Shown piece after piece: positions 6,824-15,503 of a stretch of DNA of 41,274 nt; positions within the stretch are counted from its first letter, which is position 1, and every line of letters begins with the position of its first letter. This DNA is from Bacillota bacterium (lineage in GTDB: Bacteria; Bacillota; Clostridia; Clostridiales; Clostridiaceae). The notes under the pieces are model-generated. The model did not search any database and was not told the DNA's origin. It saw nothing but the letters and a program-made list of their open reading frames with translations. The stretch spans positions 1 to 41,274 of the forward strand of contig JAEXZL010000152.1 in NCBI GenBank assembly GCA_023451395.1. Direction: 5' to 3'. The position numbers were made by a program, and so were the translations under genes.

Positions 6824-7216
6824 ATGAAAGCAACTATTAAAGTTCGTATGGGTCTTCAAGATGCTCATTACGGAGGAAACCTAGTAGATGGAGCTAAGAT
6901 GCTTCAGCTCTTCGGTGACGTGGCTACGGAGCTTCTAATTAGAAATGATGGTGATGAGGGTCTTTTTAAAGCCTATGACAGCATTGAATTTATGGCTCCT
7001 GTATATGCCGGAGACTTTATAGAAGCCCATGGAGAGATTGTTTCCATAGGAAAAAGCTCTAGAAAAATGATCTTTGAAGCAAGAAAGATAATAATTCCAA
7101 GAAGTGATATTAATGACTCCGCTGCTGATCTTCTGGATGCACCCATCATAGTATGCAAAGCTAGCGGCACCTGTGTGGTTCCCTTAGATAAGCAAAGAAA
7201 AAAGGATGGTATATAA
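6824..7216 (+). CDS. kal: 3-aminobutyryl-CoA ammonia-lyase
   Basis: A 130-residue single-hotdog enzyme that removes ammonia from L-3-aminobutyryl-CoA to give crotonyl-CoA, a late step of lysine fermentation, in the cytosol. The sequence opens with KVRMGLQDAHYGGNLVDGAK and contains the hotdog segment YDSIEFMAPVYAGDFIEAHG, both typical of Kal. The length is normal. The ATG has AGGAGG six bases upstream. It is the first gene of the eight-gene operon behind the lysine riboswitch, so the order starts with the last enzyme of the set. The product crotonyl-CoA would be reduced to butyryl-CoA by enzymes not in this window. Confidence 0.95.
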   Translation: MKATIKVRMGLQDAHYGGNLVDGAKMLQLFGDVATELLIRNDGDEGLFKAYDSIEFMAPVYAGDFIEAHGEIVSIGKSSRKMIFEARKIIIPRSDINDSAADLLDAPIIVCKASGTCVVPLDKQRKKDGI

Positions 7217-7219
7217 AAA

Positions 7220-8038
7220 ATGGATAAGCTAATAATTACTGCAGCCATCTGTGGTGCTGAGGTTACTAAAGAGCATAATCCTGCAGTTCCCTATACTGTA
7301 GAGGAAATCGCAGAAGAAGCTTATAAAGCCTATAAGGCAGGGGCAAGTATCATTCATCTTCATGTAAGAGAAGACGATGGCACTCCCACTCAGGGAAAGG
7401 AAAGATTTAGGCAATGCATTGATGCAATAAAGGAAAGATGCCCTGATGTAATAATTCAGCCTTCCACCGGTGGAGCAGTAGGAATGTCCAACGATGAAAG
7501 ACTGCAGCCTACAGAATTATCTCCAGAAATGGCTACCTTAGACTGTGGCACCTGTAATTTTGGTGGTGATGACGTTTTCGTTAATACAGAAAACACCATC
7601 AAATACTTTGGAGAAAGGATGATAAAACTTAATATTAAACCAGAAATTGAGGTCTTTGATAAAGGAATGATAGACATGGCCTTAAGACTTCATAAAAAAG
7701 GTTTTATAAAATCTCCCATGCATTTTAATTTCGTTTTAGGAGTTAATGGCGGTATATCTGCCACTCCAAGAGACTTTGTATTTATGGCAGAAAGTATACC
7801 TCAAGGGTCCACCTTCACAGTATCTGGCATAGGAAGAAGTGAGTTTCCCGTGGCTACCATGGCAATAATTTCAGGTGGTCATGTAAGGGTTGGCTTTGAG
7901 GATAATGTTTATCTTTCAAAAGGTGTACTTGCTACCTCTAATGGGGAGCTGGTAGAAAAGGTTGTTCGTATTGCAAGAGAGCTGGGAAGAGAAATAGCAG
8001 CTCCAGGAGAAGCAAGGGCTATTCTAGGCTTACAGTAG
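7220..8038 (+). CDS. kce: 3-keto-5-aminohexanoate cleavage enzyme
   Basis: A 272-residue TIM-barrel enzyme. It exchanges the acetoacetate part of 3-keto-5-aminohexanoate with acetyl-CoA, giving 3-aminobutyryl-CoA and acetoacetate. The divalent-metal ligands are visible as HLHV (His46, His48) after the AGASII strand, and VGFEDN at about 224-229 supplies the third ligand. Glu14 in AAICGAEVTKEH matches the family. It starts 4 bases after kal with a weak site (GGATGG) about ten bases upstream, so it is probably translated in part by coupling. Length and start agree with characterised Kce. Confidence 0.95.
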   Translation: MDKLIITAAICGAEVTKEHNPAVPYTVEEIAEEAYKAYKAGASIIHLHVREDDGTPTQGKERFRQCIDAIKERCPDVIIQPSTGGAVGMSNDERLQPTELSPEMATLDCGTCNFGGDDVFVNTENTIKYFGERMIKLNIKPEIEVFDKGMIDMALRLHKKGFIKSPMHFNFVLGVNGGISATPRDFVFMAESIPQGSTFTVSGIGRSEFPVATMAIISGGHVRVGFEDNVYLSKGVLATSNGELVEKVVRIARELGREIAAPGEARAILGLQ

Positions 8039-8072
8039 GCTTTAATTATATAAATATAAGGGGGTTAATTAA

Positions 8073-9107
8073 ATGAAAAAGGGATGCAAATATGGTACAC
8101 ACAGGGTTATTGAGCCTCAGGGTGTTTTAACCCAGGCTGCATACAAAATTGACAACACCATGGAGATTTATTCTAATGAAATCTTAATTGATGTTCTGTC
8201 CTTAAACATCGACTCTGCAAGCTTTACTCAGATTGAAGAAGAGGCAGCTGGTGATGTTAGCAAAATAAAAGAAAAGATATTATCTATAGTTAATGAAAGA
8301 GGCAAGATGCAGAATCCTGTAACTGGTTCTGGTGGAATGCTTATTGGAACAGTTGCAGCTATTGGTGAGGATTTAAAAGATAGGGATCTGAAGGTAGGAG
8401 ATAAAATAGCTTCTCTAGTTTCCTTAAGTCTAACACCACTTAAAATATATGAAATATTAGATGTTAAGAAGGATATAGACAGGGTTGATGTTAAAGCACA
8501 GGCTATACTCTTTGAAAGCGGAATATATGCTAAGCTTCCAGAGGATATGTCCGAAGCTCTAGCCCTTGCAGCATTAGATGTAGCAGGAGCACCTGCTCAG
8601 ACAGCAAAGCTTGTTAAAGCTGGAGACAGTGTTTTAGTTTTAGGTGCTGCTGGAAAATCTGGTATGCTCTGCCTTTATGAGGCAATGAAAAGAGTTGGGC
8701 CTACAGGTAACGTTATAGCTATGGTAAGAAAGCAGGCTCAGGCTGACAAGCTTATAGAATGGGGATTATGCCATAAGTGTATAGTTTCAGATGCCACAAC
8801 TCCTATTGATGTGTTAAATAAAACTCTAGAATGCAACAAGGGTAAAGAGGTAGATATATCTATAAGCTGTGTAAATATTCCTAACTGTGAAATGTCCTCA
8901 ATACTCCCTGTAAGAGACGGAGGTATTGTTTACTTCTTCTCTATGGCAACCTCCTTCACAAAGGCTGCTCTAGGTGCTGAAGGTATAGGCAAGGATGCTA
9001 CCATGATAGTTGGTAATGGCTATACTAAAGACCATGCAGAAATAACCCTTTGGGAGCTTAGAGAAAGCGAAACCTTAAGAAATATATTTGATCAACTGTA
9101 TTTATAA
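8073..9107 (+). CDS. kdd: L-erythro-3,5-diaminohexanoate dehydrogenase
   Basis: A 344-residue NAD(P)-dependent oxidoreductase. It deaminates 3,5-diaminohexanoate to 3-keto-5-aminohexanoate, the step between lysine 5,6-aminomutase and Kce. The N-terminus KKGCKYGTHRVIEPQGVLTQ is typical of Kdd. A medium-chain dehydrogenase-like cofactor domain is seen at residues 188-196 (VLVLGAAGKSG), with a second strand near VIAMVRK. No catalytic zinc Cys/His set stands out, as expected for this family. AAGGGGG lies before the ATG. Its place between kce and kamA in one operon settles the identification. Confidence 0.95.
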   Translation: MKKGCKYGTHRVIEPQGVLTQAAYKIDNTMEIYSNEILIDVLSLNIDSASFTQIEEEAAGDVSKIKEKILSIVNERGKMQNPVTGSGGMLIGTVAAIGEDLKDRDLKVGDKIASLVSLSLTPLKIYEILDVKKDIDRVDVKAQAILFESGIYAKLPEDMSEALALAALDVAGAPAQTAKLVKAGDSVLVLGAAGKSGMLCLYEAMKRVGPTGNVIAMVRKQAQADKLIEWGLCHKCIVSDATTPIDVLNKTLECNKGKEVDISISCVNIPNCEMSSILPVRDGGIVYFFSMATSFTKAALGAEGIGKDATMIVGNGYTKDHAEITLWELRESETLRNIFDQLYL

Positions 9108-9124
9108 AAAATAGGAGGATTATT

Positions 9125-10390
9125 ATGAAGGTTAACAGACGCTTTGAACTTTTCAAAGAAGTATCTGATGAAAACTGGCAGGATTGGAAATGGCAGATAA
9201 GAAATCAAATTTCCTCCCTGAAAGATCTTAAAAAGTATATCCCATTAACAATGGAAGAAGAAGAAGGAGTTAAGGAATGCCTAGGAAGCTTAAGAATGTC
9301 CATCACCCCTTACTACCTGTCCCTTATAGATCCTACAGACCCCTTCGATCCTATTAGAAAACAAGCTGTTCCTACAGCAATGGAGCTTAAAAAGGCTGAG
9401 GCTGACCTCTTAGATCCTCTTCATGAGGATGATGATTCACCAGTAAAGGGCCTCACTCATCGTTATCCTGATAGAGTGCTCCTTTTAATTACAGACCAAT
9501 GCTCCATGTACTGCAGACACTGTACCAGAAGACGCTTTGCAGGACAGCATGATTGTCCACTACCTACCGATCAGGTAGATGAGGCAATTGAATATATTAG
9601 AAAAACTCCTGTAATTAGAGATGTACTTCTTTCTGGAGGGGATCCACTTACTCTCTCTGATGAAAGACTTGAGTATATAATAAGCCGTCTTAGAGAAATT
9701 CCTCATGTTGAGATAATAAGAATCGGCTCTAGAGTACCAGTGGTATTACCACAGAGAATAACACCAAGCTTAGTTAATATGCTGAAGAAATATCATCCAA
9801 TATGGCTTAATACACACTTTAACCATTCTAATGAAATCACTGAGGAAGCTAAGAAAGCTTGTGCTATGCTAGCAGATGCAGGAATTCCCTTAGGTAATCA
9901 ATCAGTACTCATGAGAGGTATTAATGATTGCGTTCATGTGATGACAGATTTGGTTCATGACTTAGTTAAGATTAGGGTAAGACCTTACTATATTTATCAA
10001 TGCGACTTATCCTATGGCTTAGAGCATTTCAGAACCCCTGTTTCTAAGGGTATTGAAATAATAGAGGGATTAAGAGGACATACCTCTGGCTACTGTGTGC
10101 CTACCTTCGTGGTAGATGCTCCTGGTGGTGGTGGTAAGACTCCTGTAATGCCAAACTATGTAATATCACAGGCTCCTGGCAAGGTGATTATGAGAAACTT
10201 TGAAGGGGTTATAACAACCTATACAGAGCCAGAAACCTATCATCAGGACTGCCACTGTGAGGTATGTACAAAAGAAAGAGAATCCAGTCTTACGGGGGTT
10301 GCATCCCTAACACAAGGAGCTGCTCTTTCTCTTGAACCAACCTCTCTTTTAAGAAAGGAAAGGAAACATCATTCCCTTCAGGAGGTATAA
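9125..10390 (+). CDS. kamA: L-lysine 2,3-aminomutase
   Basis: A 421-residue radical SAM enzyme that moves the alpha-amino group of L-lysine to C3, giving L-beta-lysine, the first step of the pathway. It uses a 4Fe-4S cluster, S-adenosylmethionine and pyridoxal phosphate. The cluster motif is C126-x3-C130-x2-C133 (CSMYCRHC). The PLP lysine is K338 in PGGGGKTP, and the probable substrate-binding aspartates are D294 (YQCDLSYG) and D331. These fall one residue from the numbering of the Clostridium subterminale enzyme (C125/C129/C132, K337), so the protein is full length and apparently active. TAGGAGG lies before the ATG. Confidence 0.97.
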   Translation: MKVNRRFELFKEVSDENWQDWKWQIRNQISSLKDLKKYIPLTMEEEEGVKECLGSLRMSITPYYLSLIDPTDPFDPIRKQAVPTAMELKKAEADLLDPLHEDDDSPVKGLTHRYPDRVLLLITDQCSMYCRHCTRRRFAGQHDCPLPTDQVDEAIEYIRKTPVIRDVLLSGGDPLTLSDERLEYIISRLREIPHVEIIRIGSRVPVVLPQRITPSLVNMLKKYHPIWLNTHFNHSNEITEEAKKACAMLADAGIPLGNQSVLMRGINDCVHVMTDLVHDLVKIRVRPYYIYQCDLSYGLEHFRTPVSKGIEIIEGLRGHTSGYCVPTFVVDAPGGGGKTPVMPNYVISQAPGKVIMRNFEGVITTYTEPETYHQDCHCEVCTKERESSLTGVASLTQGAALSLEPTSLLRKERKHHSLQEV

Positions 10391-10413
10391 GATTTTAAAG
10401 GAGGGATGCTCTC

Positions 10414-11463
10414 ATGAATTATTATCTGGAGGATATAGTTAAAAATTATAAATGTATTTCTATTATAGGTATGTGTAAAAACTCCGGTAAAACTGAGGTG
10501 CTTAATCATCTTTTAAAGAGCTCCGCCTATAAAGATTTATCCTTAGGCATAACCTCCATCGGACGAGATGGAGAAGGACTTGATATAGTAACAGGCACAA
10601 AAAAGCCAAGAATATTTATAAGGGAAGCTGCACTCCTGGCTACGGCCAGGGGCAGTCTTCCCCTATGTGATTTTACAAAGGAAATTTTATACACCACTGG
10701 TATAAATACTCCCCTAGGAGAGATTGTCATAGTAAAGGCAAGAAGCTGTGGCTATGTGGACTTATCTGGTCCCTCTACAACCTATGACCTTTCCATAGTT
10801 AGAGACCTCCTCTATTACCTAGGCTGTGACAGAATAATTATCGACGGAGCTCTTGGAAGAAAGTCTCTTGCCTCCCCTACGGTGGCTGATGGCTGCATAT
10901 TAGCCACTGGAGCAGCACTTAGCCCTAGTCTAGCTAATATAGTTTCTGAGACCTCTCATAGGGTAAGGCTCTTTTCTCTTGATGTTCTGGAGGAATCAGA
11001 GCTAGTAAGATTAATTCATCAAAATATAAATAATAATACTGCTTTGATAATACAAGAGGACTATTCCTTTAAGGAAATCTCTGCTCTTAGCTCTCTACAC
11101 ATCGTTGAGACCTTAGGAACAGAGTTAAATACAGAAAGCCGATACCTGTTTATCAGTGGTGCCATTACAGATAAGCATCTAAGAGCACTGATCTCTCAAA
11201 GAAGTATAATAAAAAATTTAACACTGGTAGTATGGGATAGCACAAGACTTTTAGTAAGCCGTGAGGAGCTTTATAAAGCAGAATATCTAGGGCTTACCTT
11301 TAAGGTGCTTAAGAGTGCAGAGCTTTTGGCTCTTACAGTTAATCCAACCTCTCCTTATGGCTTTCATCAAAGGTCAGAGGAGCTTATAGCCGCGTTAAAG
11401 GAAGAGCTTTCCCTACCTATTCTTGATGTTTTGAATGCCCCTAAAGGAGGATGTGCAAAATGA
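10414..11463 (+). CDS. kamB: Lysine 5,6-aminomutase reactivase subunit KamB
   Basis: A 349-residue protein with an N-terminal nucleotide-binding loop IGMCKNSGKTEVL (P-loop GMCKNSGKT, about residues 19-27). No other catalytic motif is clear. KamB-type proteins always lie between kamA and kamC in lysine-fermentation operons. They are proposed, with KamC, to exchange inactivated cobalamin on lysine 5,6-aminomutase in an ATP-dependent way. GGAGGGATG precedes the ATG. The stop codon overlaps the kamC start (ATGA), so the two are translationally coupled. Identity is from sequence and position; the biochemical role is inferred from the family. Confidence 0.88.
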   Translation: MNYYLEDIVKNYKCISIIGMCKNSGKTEVLNHLLKSSAYKDLSLGITSIGRDGEGLDIVTGTKKPRIFIREAALLATARGSLPLCDFTKEILYTTGINTPLGEIVIVKARSCGYVDLSGPSTTYDLSIVRDLLYYLGCDRIIIDGALGRKSLASPTVADGCILATGAALSPSLANIVSETSHRVRLFSLDVLEESELVRLIHQNINNNTALIIQEDYSFKEISALSSLHIVETLGTELNTESRYLFISGAITDKHLRALISQRSIIKNLTLVVWDSTRLLVSREELYKAEYLGLTFKVLKSAELLALTVNPTSPYGFHQRSEELIAALKEELSLPILDVLNAPKGGCAK

Positions 11464-12962
11464 AGGAACCATTAATGAAATATCTATCCTCTAAGTCTTT
11501 AGATTACATAGGTTATAGCTATATTTATAATGAGTTTTCTCCTATAACTCCTTATGGGATAAAGGAAAAAAGTTCTCTGAGGCTCTATAAAATAGGTGAA
11601 GAAGAAGAGATATCAGAAGTCTTAAGTATAGTACACTCCTTGAAGGGCTTAATAGAGGAAGATGCAAAAAGCTTTTCTTCTATTGAGCTTTGTCTCATGG
11701 AGATTAAAGATATAACCTTAGTGATAAATAAATTAAAAGAAGCTATTTGTCTTGATGAGGTAGAGCTTTTTGAACTTAAAAAACAGTTAATAGCTTTGGT
11801 AAGGCTGAAAAAGCTCTGGGATAATAGCCCTCTTAAAAAGGTAATATCTCACTTAGAATTCACTGATTTTACGGAACCTTTGAAGCACCTAGATCCTGAT
11901 AAACTGTCTCTTCCTACCTTCTTTATCTATGACAGCTATAGTGAGAGACTTAAAAGCATTAGAGAAAGAAAAAAACAGCTGGAGAAGAGGCTTTTAGCAG
12001 AAACTGATACCCAACACTTCCAGGAGCTTAAAGCTATGAGAACCATAGTTGTGTCAGAGGAGCTAGAAGAGGAGCTAAGGCTTAGAGAAGAGCTGACAAT
12101 TAAGCTTCAGCCCTTTGCTTTAAATATAGCTAGTAATATTAAGCTTTTAACAGAGCTGGATATATACCTAGCTAAGGCTAGATTAGCTCTACTTAGTATC
12201 AGCACTCTCCCTTCTATAAAGAAGATTGGAGCACCAAAGCTTTCTGGAGCTATAAATCCTTTTATAGAAAGGCAGCTTCAAAAAAGAGGTTTAAGCTTCA
12301 CTCCTATTACCATTGAATTAGAAGAAGGCGCAGCAGTTATTACTGGAGCAAACATGGGAGGAAAAACAGTAGCTTTAAAAACCTTAGCTCTAAATATACT
12401 TTTGGTCCATTTAGGCTTTCTTCCCTACTGTAAAGACCTCCAGCTCTCCTTATTAGATTATATATATCTAAATTCAGAGGAAGCTCAGGATACATCAAAA
12501 AGCCTTTCAAGCTTTACAGGAGAAATCTTGTCTCTTAAAGAGGTTTTAAATTATGAAGAGGATCATAAAGGACTCCTGCTCCTAGATGAGTTTGCAAGAG
12601 GGACCAATCCCCAGGAGGGAACCATACTGTGCAGCTCTCTTACAGAATATCTTAGAGACAAAAAAATCATCAGTGTTTTAGCTACCCATTACAACGGGGT
12701 GGCAAAAAAGTCTTCTGTTCATTATCAATGCATAGGCCTTAAAAAGGTCTCTAAGGAGACTTTAAATAATTCTCTTATAATAGGAGCCGCCTCTTCTCAG
12801 GAAATAATTCAGAGCTTTATGGATTACTCCTTAGAAAGGGTTAACAATAATCTTAAGGTCCCAGAGGAGGCGCTAAAGCTCTGCAGACTTTTAGACTTTA
12901 ATAAAGAAATCCTAGCCAAGGCTAGTAAGGAATATAATCAGGGGGATTTTTCATATGAGTAA
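11460..12962 (+). CDS. kamC: Lysine 5,6-aminomutase reactivase ATPase KamC (MutS-like)
   Basis: A 500-residue ATPase with a MutS-type C-terminal domain: Walker A ITGANMGGKTVALK (K302) and Walker B LLLLDEFARGTNP at about 373-385. These are preceded by a long helical clamp-like region with no mismatch-recognition domain. MutS-like ATPases of this kind serve as reactivation chaperones for B12-dependent aminomutases. I choose ATG 11460 over the in-frame ATG 11451: AGGAGG (11445-11450) is at good spacing from 11460 but touches 11451, and 11460 gives the ATGA overlap with kamB. Its 3' end overlaps kamD by 8 bases. The family assignment is firm; the reactivase role is inferred. Confidence 0.9.
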   Translation: MKEPLMKYLSSKSLDYIGYSYIYNEFSPITPYGIKEKSSLRLYKIGEEEEISEVLSIVHSLKGLIEEDAKSFSSIELCLMEIKDITLVINKLKEAICLDEVELFELKKQLIALVRLKKLWDNSPLKKVISHLEFTDFTEPLKHLDPDKLSLPTFFIYDSYSERLKSIRERKKQLEKRLLAETDTQHFQELKAMRTIVVSEELEEELRLREELTIKLQPFALNIASNIKLLTELDIYLAKARLALLSISTLPSIKKIGAPKLSGAINPFIERQLQKRGLSFTPITIELEEGAAVITGANMGGKTVALKTLALNILLVHLGFLPYCKDLQLSLLDYIYLNSEEAQDTSKSLSSFTGEILSLKEVLNYEEDHKGLLLLDEFARGTNPQEGTILCSSLTEYLRDKKIISVLATHYNGVAKKSSVHYQCIGLKKVSKETLNNSLIIGAASSQEIIQSFMDYSLERVNNNLKVPEEALKLCRLLDFNKEILAKASKEYNQGDFSYE

Positions 12963-14505
12963 ATTAAACTTAAATTTTAATCGGGTGGAAGAAGCTCGTA
13001 GCTATGCAAAAAACATAGCTCTTAAAAGTCAGGAATTTATTGATAAGCATACTACCACTACCACAGAAAGAACCATATGCAGGCTTTTAGGCATAGATGG
13101 AGTGGATGAATTTCAGGTGCCTCTAGCAAATATAATAGTGGATGCCATCTCTTCCTTTGGAGGGCTCTCCCTAGGTGCTGCCTATTATATAGGTAAAGCC
13201 ATGATGGCCACTGGTAGATCACCTCAGGAAATAGCTGAGGCTGTAGCTAAAGGAGACCTTGACCTCTCTAGGCTTCCTGAAGAGGATAGCTTTAACATAA
13301 GCCTTACTTTAAAACCTCTAGTAGAAGAGCGCTTAGAAATTATAAAGAAAAACAGGGTTCAAAGAGAGGGACTTTTAGATAAATATGGAGATAAGCAGGG
13401 TCCTCTCCTTTATGTAATAGTTGCCACAGGAAATATCTATGAAGACATAACTCAGGCTAAGGCTGCTGCAAGACAGGGAGCAGATGTCATAGCTGTTATC
13501 AGAACCACTGGTCAAAGCCTCCTAGACTATGTACCTTATGGAGCCACCACTGAGGGCTTCGGCGGCACCTTTGCCACTCAGGAGAACTTCAGACTTATGA
13601 GAAAGGCTCTTGATGAGGTGGGAGAGGAATGTGGTCGTTATATAAGACTATGCAATTACTGCTCAGGGCTTTGCATGCCTGAAATAGCAGCTATGGGTGC
13701 TTTAGAAAGATTAGATGTAATGCTTAATGATGCCCTTTATGGAATACTCTTTAGAGATATAAATATGAAGAGAACCATGATAGATCAGTATTTTTCAAGG
13801 CTTATAAACAGCTATGCTGGAGTAATAATAAATACTGGAGAAGATAACTACCTCACCACTGCTGATGCTGTAGAAGAAGCTCATACAGTTTTAGCAAGTC
13901 AGTTTATTAATGAACAGTTTGCTCTATTAGCCTCCCTTCCAGAGGAGCAAATGGGCTTAGGTCATGCCTTTGAAATTAATCCTGAGGAAAAGAACGGCTT
14001 CTTATATGAACTATCACAAGCCCAGATGGCAAGAGAAATCTTCCCTAAGGCTCCACTAAAATATATGCCTCCTACAAAATTTATGACAGGAAACATATTT
14101 AAAGGACATGTTCAGGATGCTTTATTCAATATGGTTACTGTCCTTACTAATCAGAGGATACATCTATTAGGAATGCTCACAGAGGCAATTCACACTCCCT
14201 TTATGTCCGATAGGGCCCTATCTATTGAGAATGCTCAATATATAGCAACCACAATGGCGGACTTAGGTGAAGAAATTACCTTTAAGGAGGATGGAATCAT
14301 CCAAGGGAGAGCCAATGAGGTATTAAATAAAGCCTGTGTGCTTCTTGAAGAAATAAATGAAACAGGCCTCTTCCCTTCCTTGGAAAAGGGGACCTTTGCA
14401 GGAATTAAGAGACCTATAAACGGTGGTAAGGGTCTCGAGGGTGTGGTAGAAAAGCATGAAAGCTACATCAACCCATTTATTGAGCCTATGAAGAGGAGGT
14501 CATAA
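12955..14505 (+). CDS. kamD: Lysine 5,6-aminomutase alpha subunit
   Basis: The 516-residue large subunit of the adenosylcobalamin- and PLP-dependent mutase. The mutase moves the terminal amino group of beta-lysine (or D-lysine) from C6 to C5 to give 3,5-diaminohexanoate. The barrel segments FGGLSLGAAYYIGKAMMATG, VPYGATTEGFGGTFATQENF and FKGHVQDALFNMVTV are typical. AGGGGGA lies eight bases before the ATG. It overlaps kamC by 8 bases and is followed by kamE one base after its stop codon, consistent with stoichiometric production of the two subunits. The length equals that of known KamD. Confidence 0.97.
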   Translation: MSKLNLNFNRVEEARSYAKNIALKSQEFIDKHTTTTTERTICRLLGIDGVDEFQVPLANIIVDAISSFGGLSLGAAYYIGKAMMATGRSPQEIAEAVAKGDLDLSRLPEEDSFNISLTLKPLVEERLEIIKKNRVQREGLLDKYGDKQGPLLYVIVATGNIYEDITQAKAAARQGADVIAVIRTTGQSLLDYVPYGATTEGFGGTFATQENFRLMRKALDEVGEECGRYIRLCNYCSGLCMPEIAAMGALERLDVMLNDALYGILFRDINMKRTMIDQYFSRLINSYAGVIINTGEDNYLTTADAVEEAHTVLASQFINEQFALLASLPEEQMGLGHAFEINPEEKNGFLYELSQAQMAREIFPKAPLKYMPPTKFMTGNIFKGHVQDALFNMVTVLTNQRIHLLGMLTEAIHTPFMSDRALSIENAQYIATTMADLGEEITFKEDGIIQGRANEVLNKACVLLEEINETGLFPSLEKGTFAGIKRPINGGKGLEGVVEKHESYINPFIEPMKRRS

Positions 14506-14506
14506 T

Positions 14507-15292
14507 ATGAGCAGCGGACTATATTCAACAAACAAAAAAGAATTTGATAAAACTCTGGATTTAACAAAGCTTATGCCCTATGGCGATACCATGAATGATG
14601 GAAAGGTTCAGCTTTCCTTTACCCTTCCTGTAAAGGATGATGATAAAGCCTTTGAGGCAGCAAAACAGCTAGCTAAAAAGCTTGGCTTAGAAGAGCCTAA
14701 TGTAGCTTATCATAGAGCCTTAGATGAAAATTTCACCTTCTTTGTGGTTTATGGCAGCAGCAGTGTCTCCATTGACTATACCTCCATAAAAGTACAGTCT
14801 GTAGAGGGAAACACCATGTCCATGGAGGAAATAAATGACTTCATAAGAGATAATATAAAACGTAAGGTTGTAGTTATAGGAGCTTCCACAGGAAGCGATG
14901 CTCATACCGTAGGAATTGACGCCATCATGAACATGAAGGGCTATGCTGGTCACTATGGACTGGAGAGGTATGAAATGATAGAGGCCTACAATCTAGGAAG
15001 CCAGGTAACCAATGAAGACTTTGTGAAAAAGGCTATAGAGCTAAAGGCTGATATCCTTCTGGTATCTCAGACGGTTACCTCTAAGAATGTACACATAGAT
15101 AATCTCACAGAGCTGGTTGAACTCCTAGAAGCTGAAGGGTTAAGGCATAAGGTTATATTAGTATGTGGTGGCCCAAGAATCACCCATGAGCTGGCTAAGG
15201 AGCTTGGATATGATGCAGGTTTTGGTCCTGGGAAGTATGCAGATGATGTGGCAAGCTTTGCGGTAACAGAGATGATAATTAGAGGGCTTTAG
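14507..15292 (+). CDS. kamE: Lysine 5,6-aminomutase beta (cobalamin-binding) subunit
   Basis: A 261-residue subunit with a Rossmann-like B12-binding domain. The base-off motif is D131-A-H133-T-V-G136, where His133 ligates cobalt. Lys144 (MNMKGYAG) lies at the position of the lysine that forms the PLP imine in the Acetoanaerobium sticklandii enzyme. Both numbers agree exactly with that enzyme as I recall it. The C-terminus has the GGPRITHELAKELGYDAGFG loop that closes the cobalamin site. GAGGAGG lies seven bases before the ATG. It is the last gene of the operon, followed by a long terminator hairpin at 15327-15377. Confidence 0.97.
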   Translation: MSSGLYSTNKKEFDKTLDLTKLMPYGDTMNDGKVQLSFTLPVKDDDKAFEAAKQLAKKLGLEEPNVAYHRALDENFTFFVVYGSSSVSIDYTSIKVQSVEGNTMSMEEINDFIRDNIKRKVVVIGASTGSDAHTVGIDAIMNMKGYAGHYGLERYEMIEAYNLGSQVTNEDFVKKAIELKADILLVSQTVTSKNVHIDNLTELVELLEAEGLRHKVILVCGGPRITHELAKELGYDAGFGPGKYADDVASFAVTEMIIRGL

Positions 15293-15326
15293 TATACCAT
15301 TAAAGTAAATATTAAATAAATCGATA

Positions 15327-15380
15327 AAAAAAGGTGTAGGACATTAGCATAAAAAAACTAAATCCTATATCTTTTTTATA
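15327..15380 (+). terminator. Terminator of the lysine operon
   Basis: Bases 15327-15341 pair with 15363-15377 over 15 bp with two G-U pairs, and an inner TTAG/CTAA stem tightens the loop. The 3' arm ends in TTTTTT and the 5' arm starts in A-run, so it may also work in reverse. It lies 35 bases after kamE stops. Confidence 0.85.
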
Positions 15381-15503
15381 TTTTAAAATTTATAAATATA
15401 ACTAATAAAGGCTTAACAAATAAAAGCAATTATGCTGATATATACAAGATTGACTTAATATAATAGGGAATATTTTGAGAAAAAAGAAAGAGGGAAAGAG
15501 TTT

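Noticed and set aside
15381..15503. CIRCE heat-shock operator upstream of the HscC-like gene
   Set aside because: The TTAGCACTC-N9-GAGTGCTAA pattern is absent, and I could not identify a convincing promoter either.
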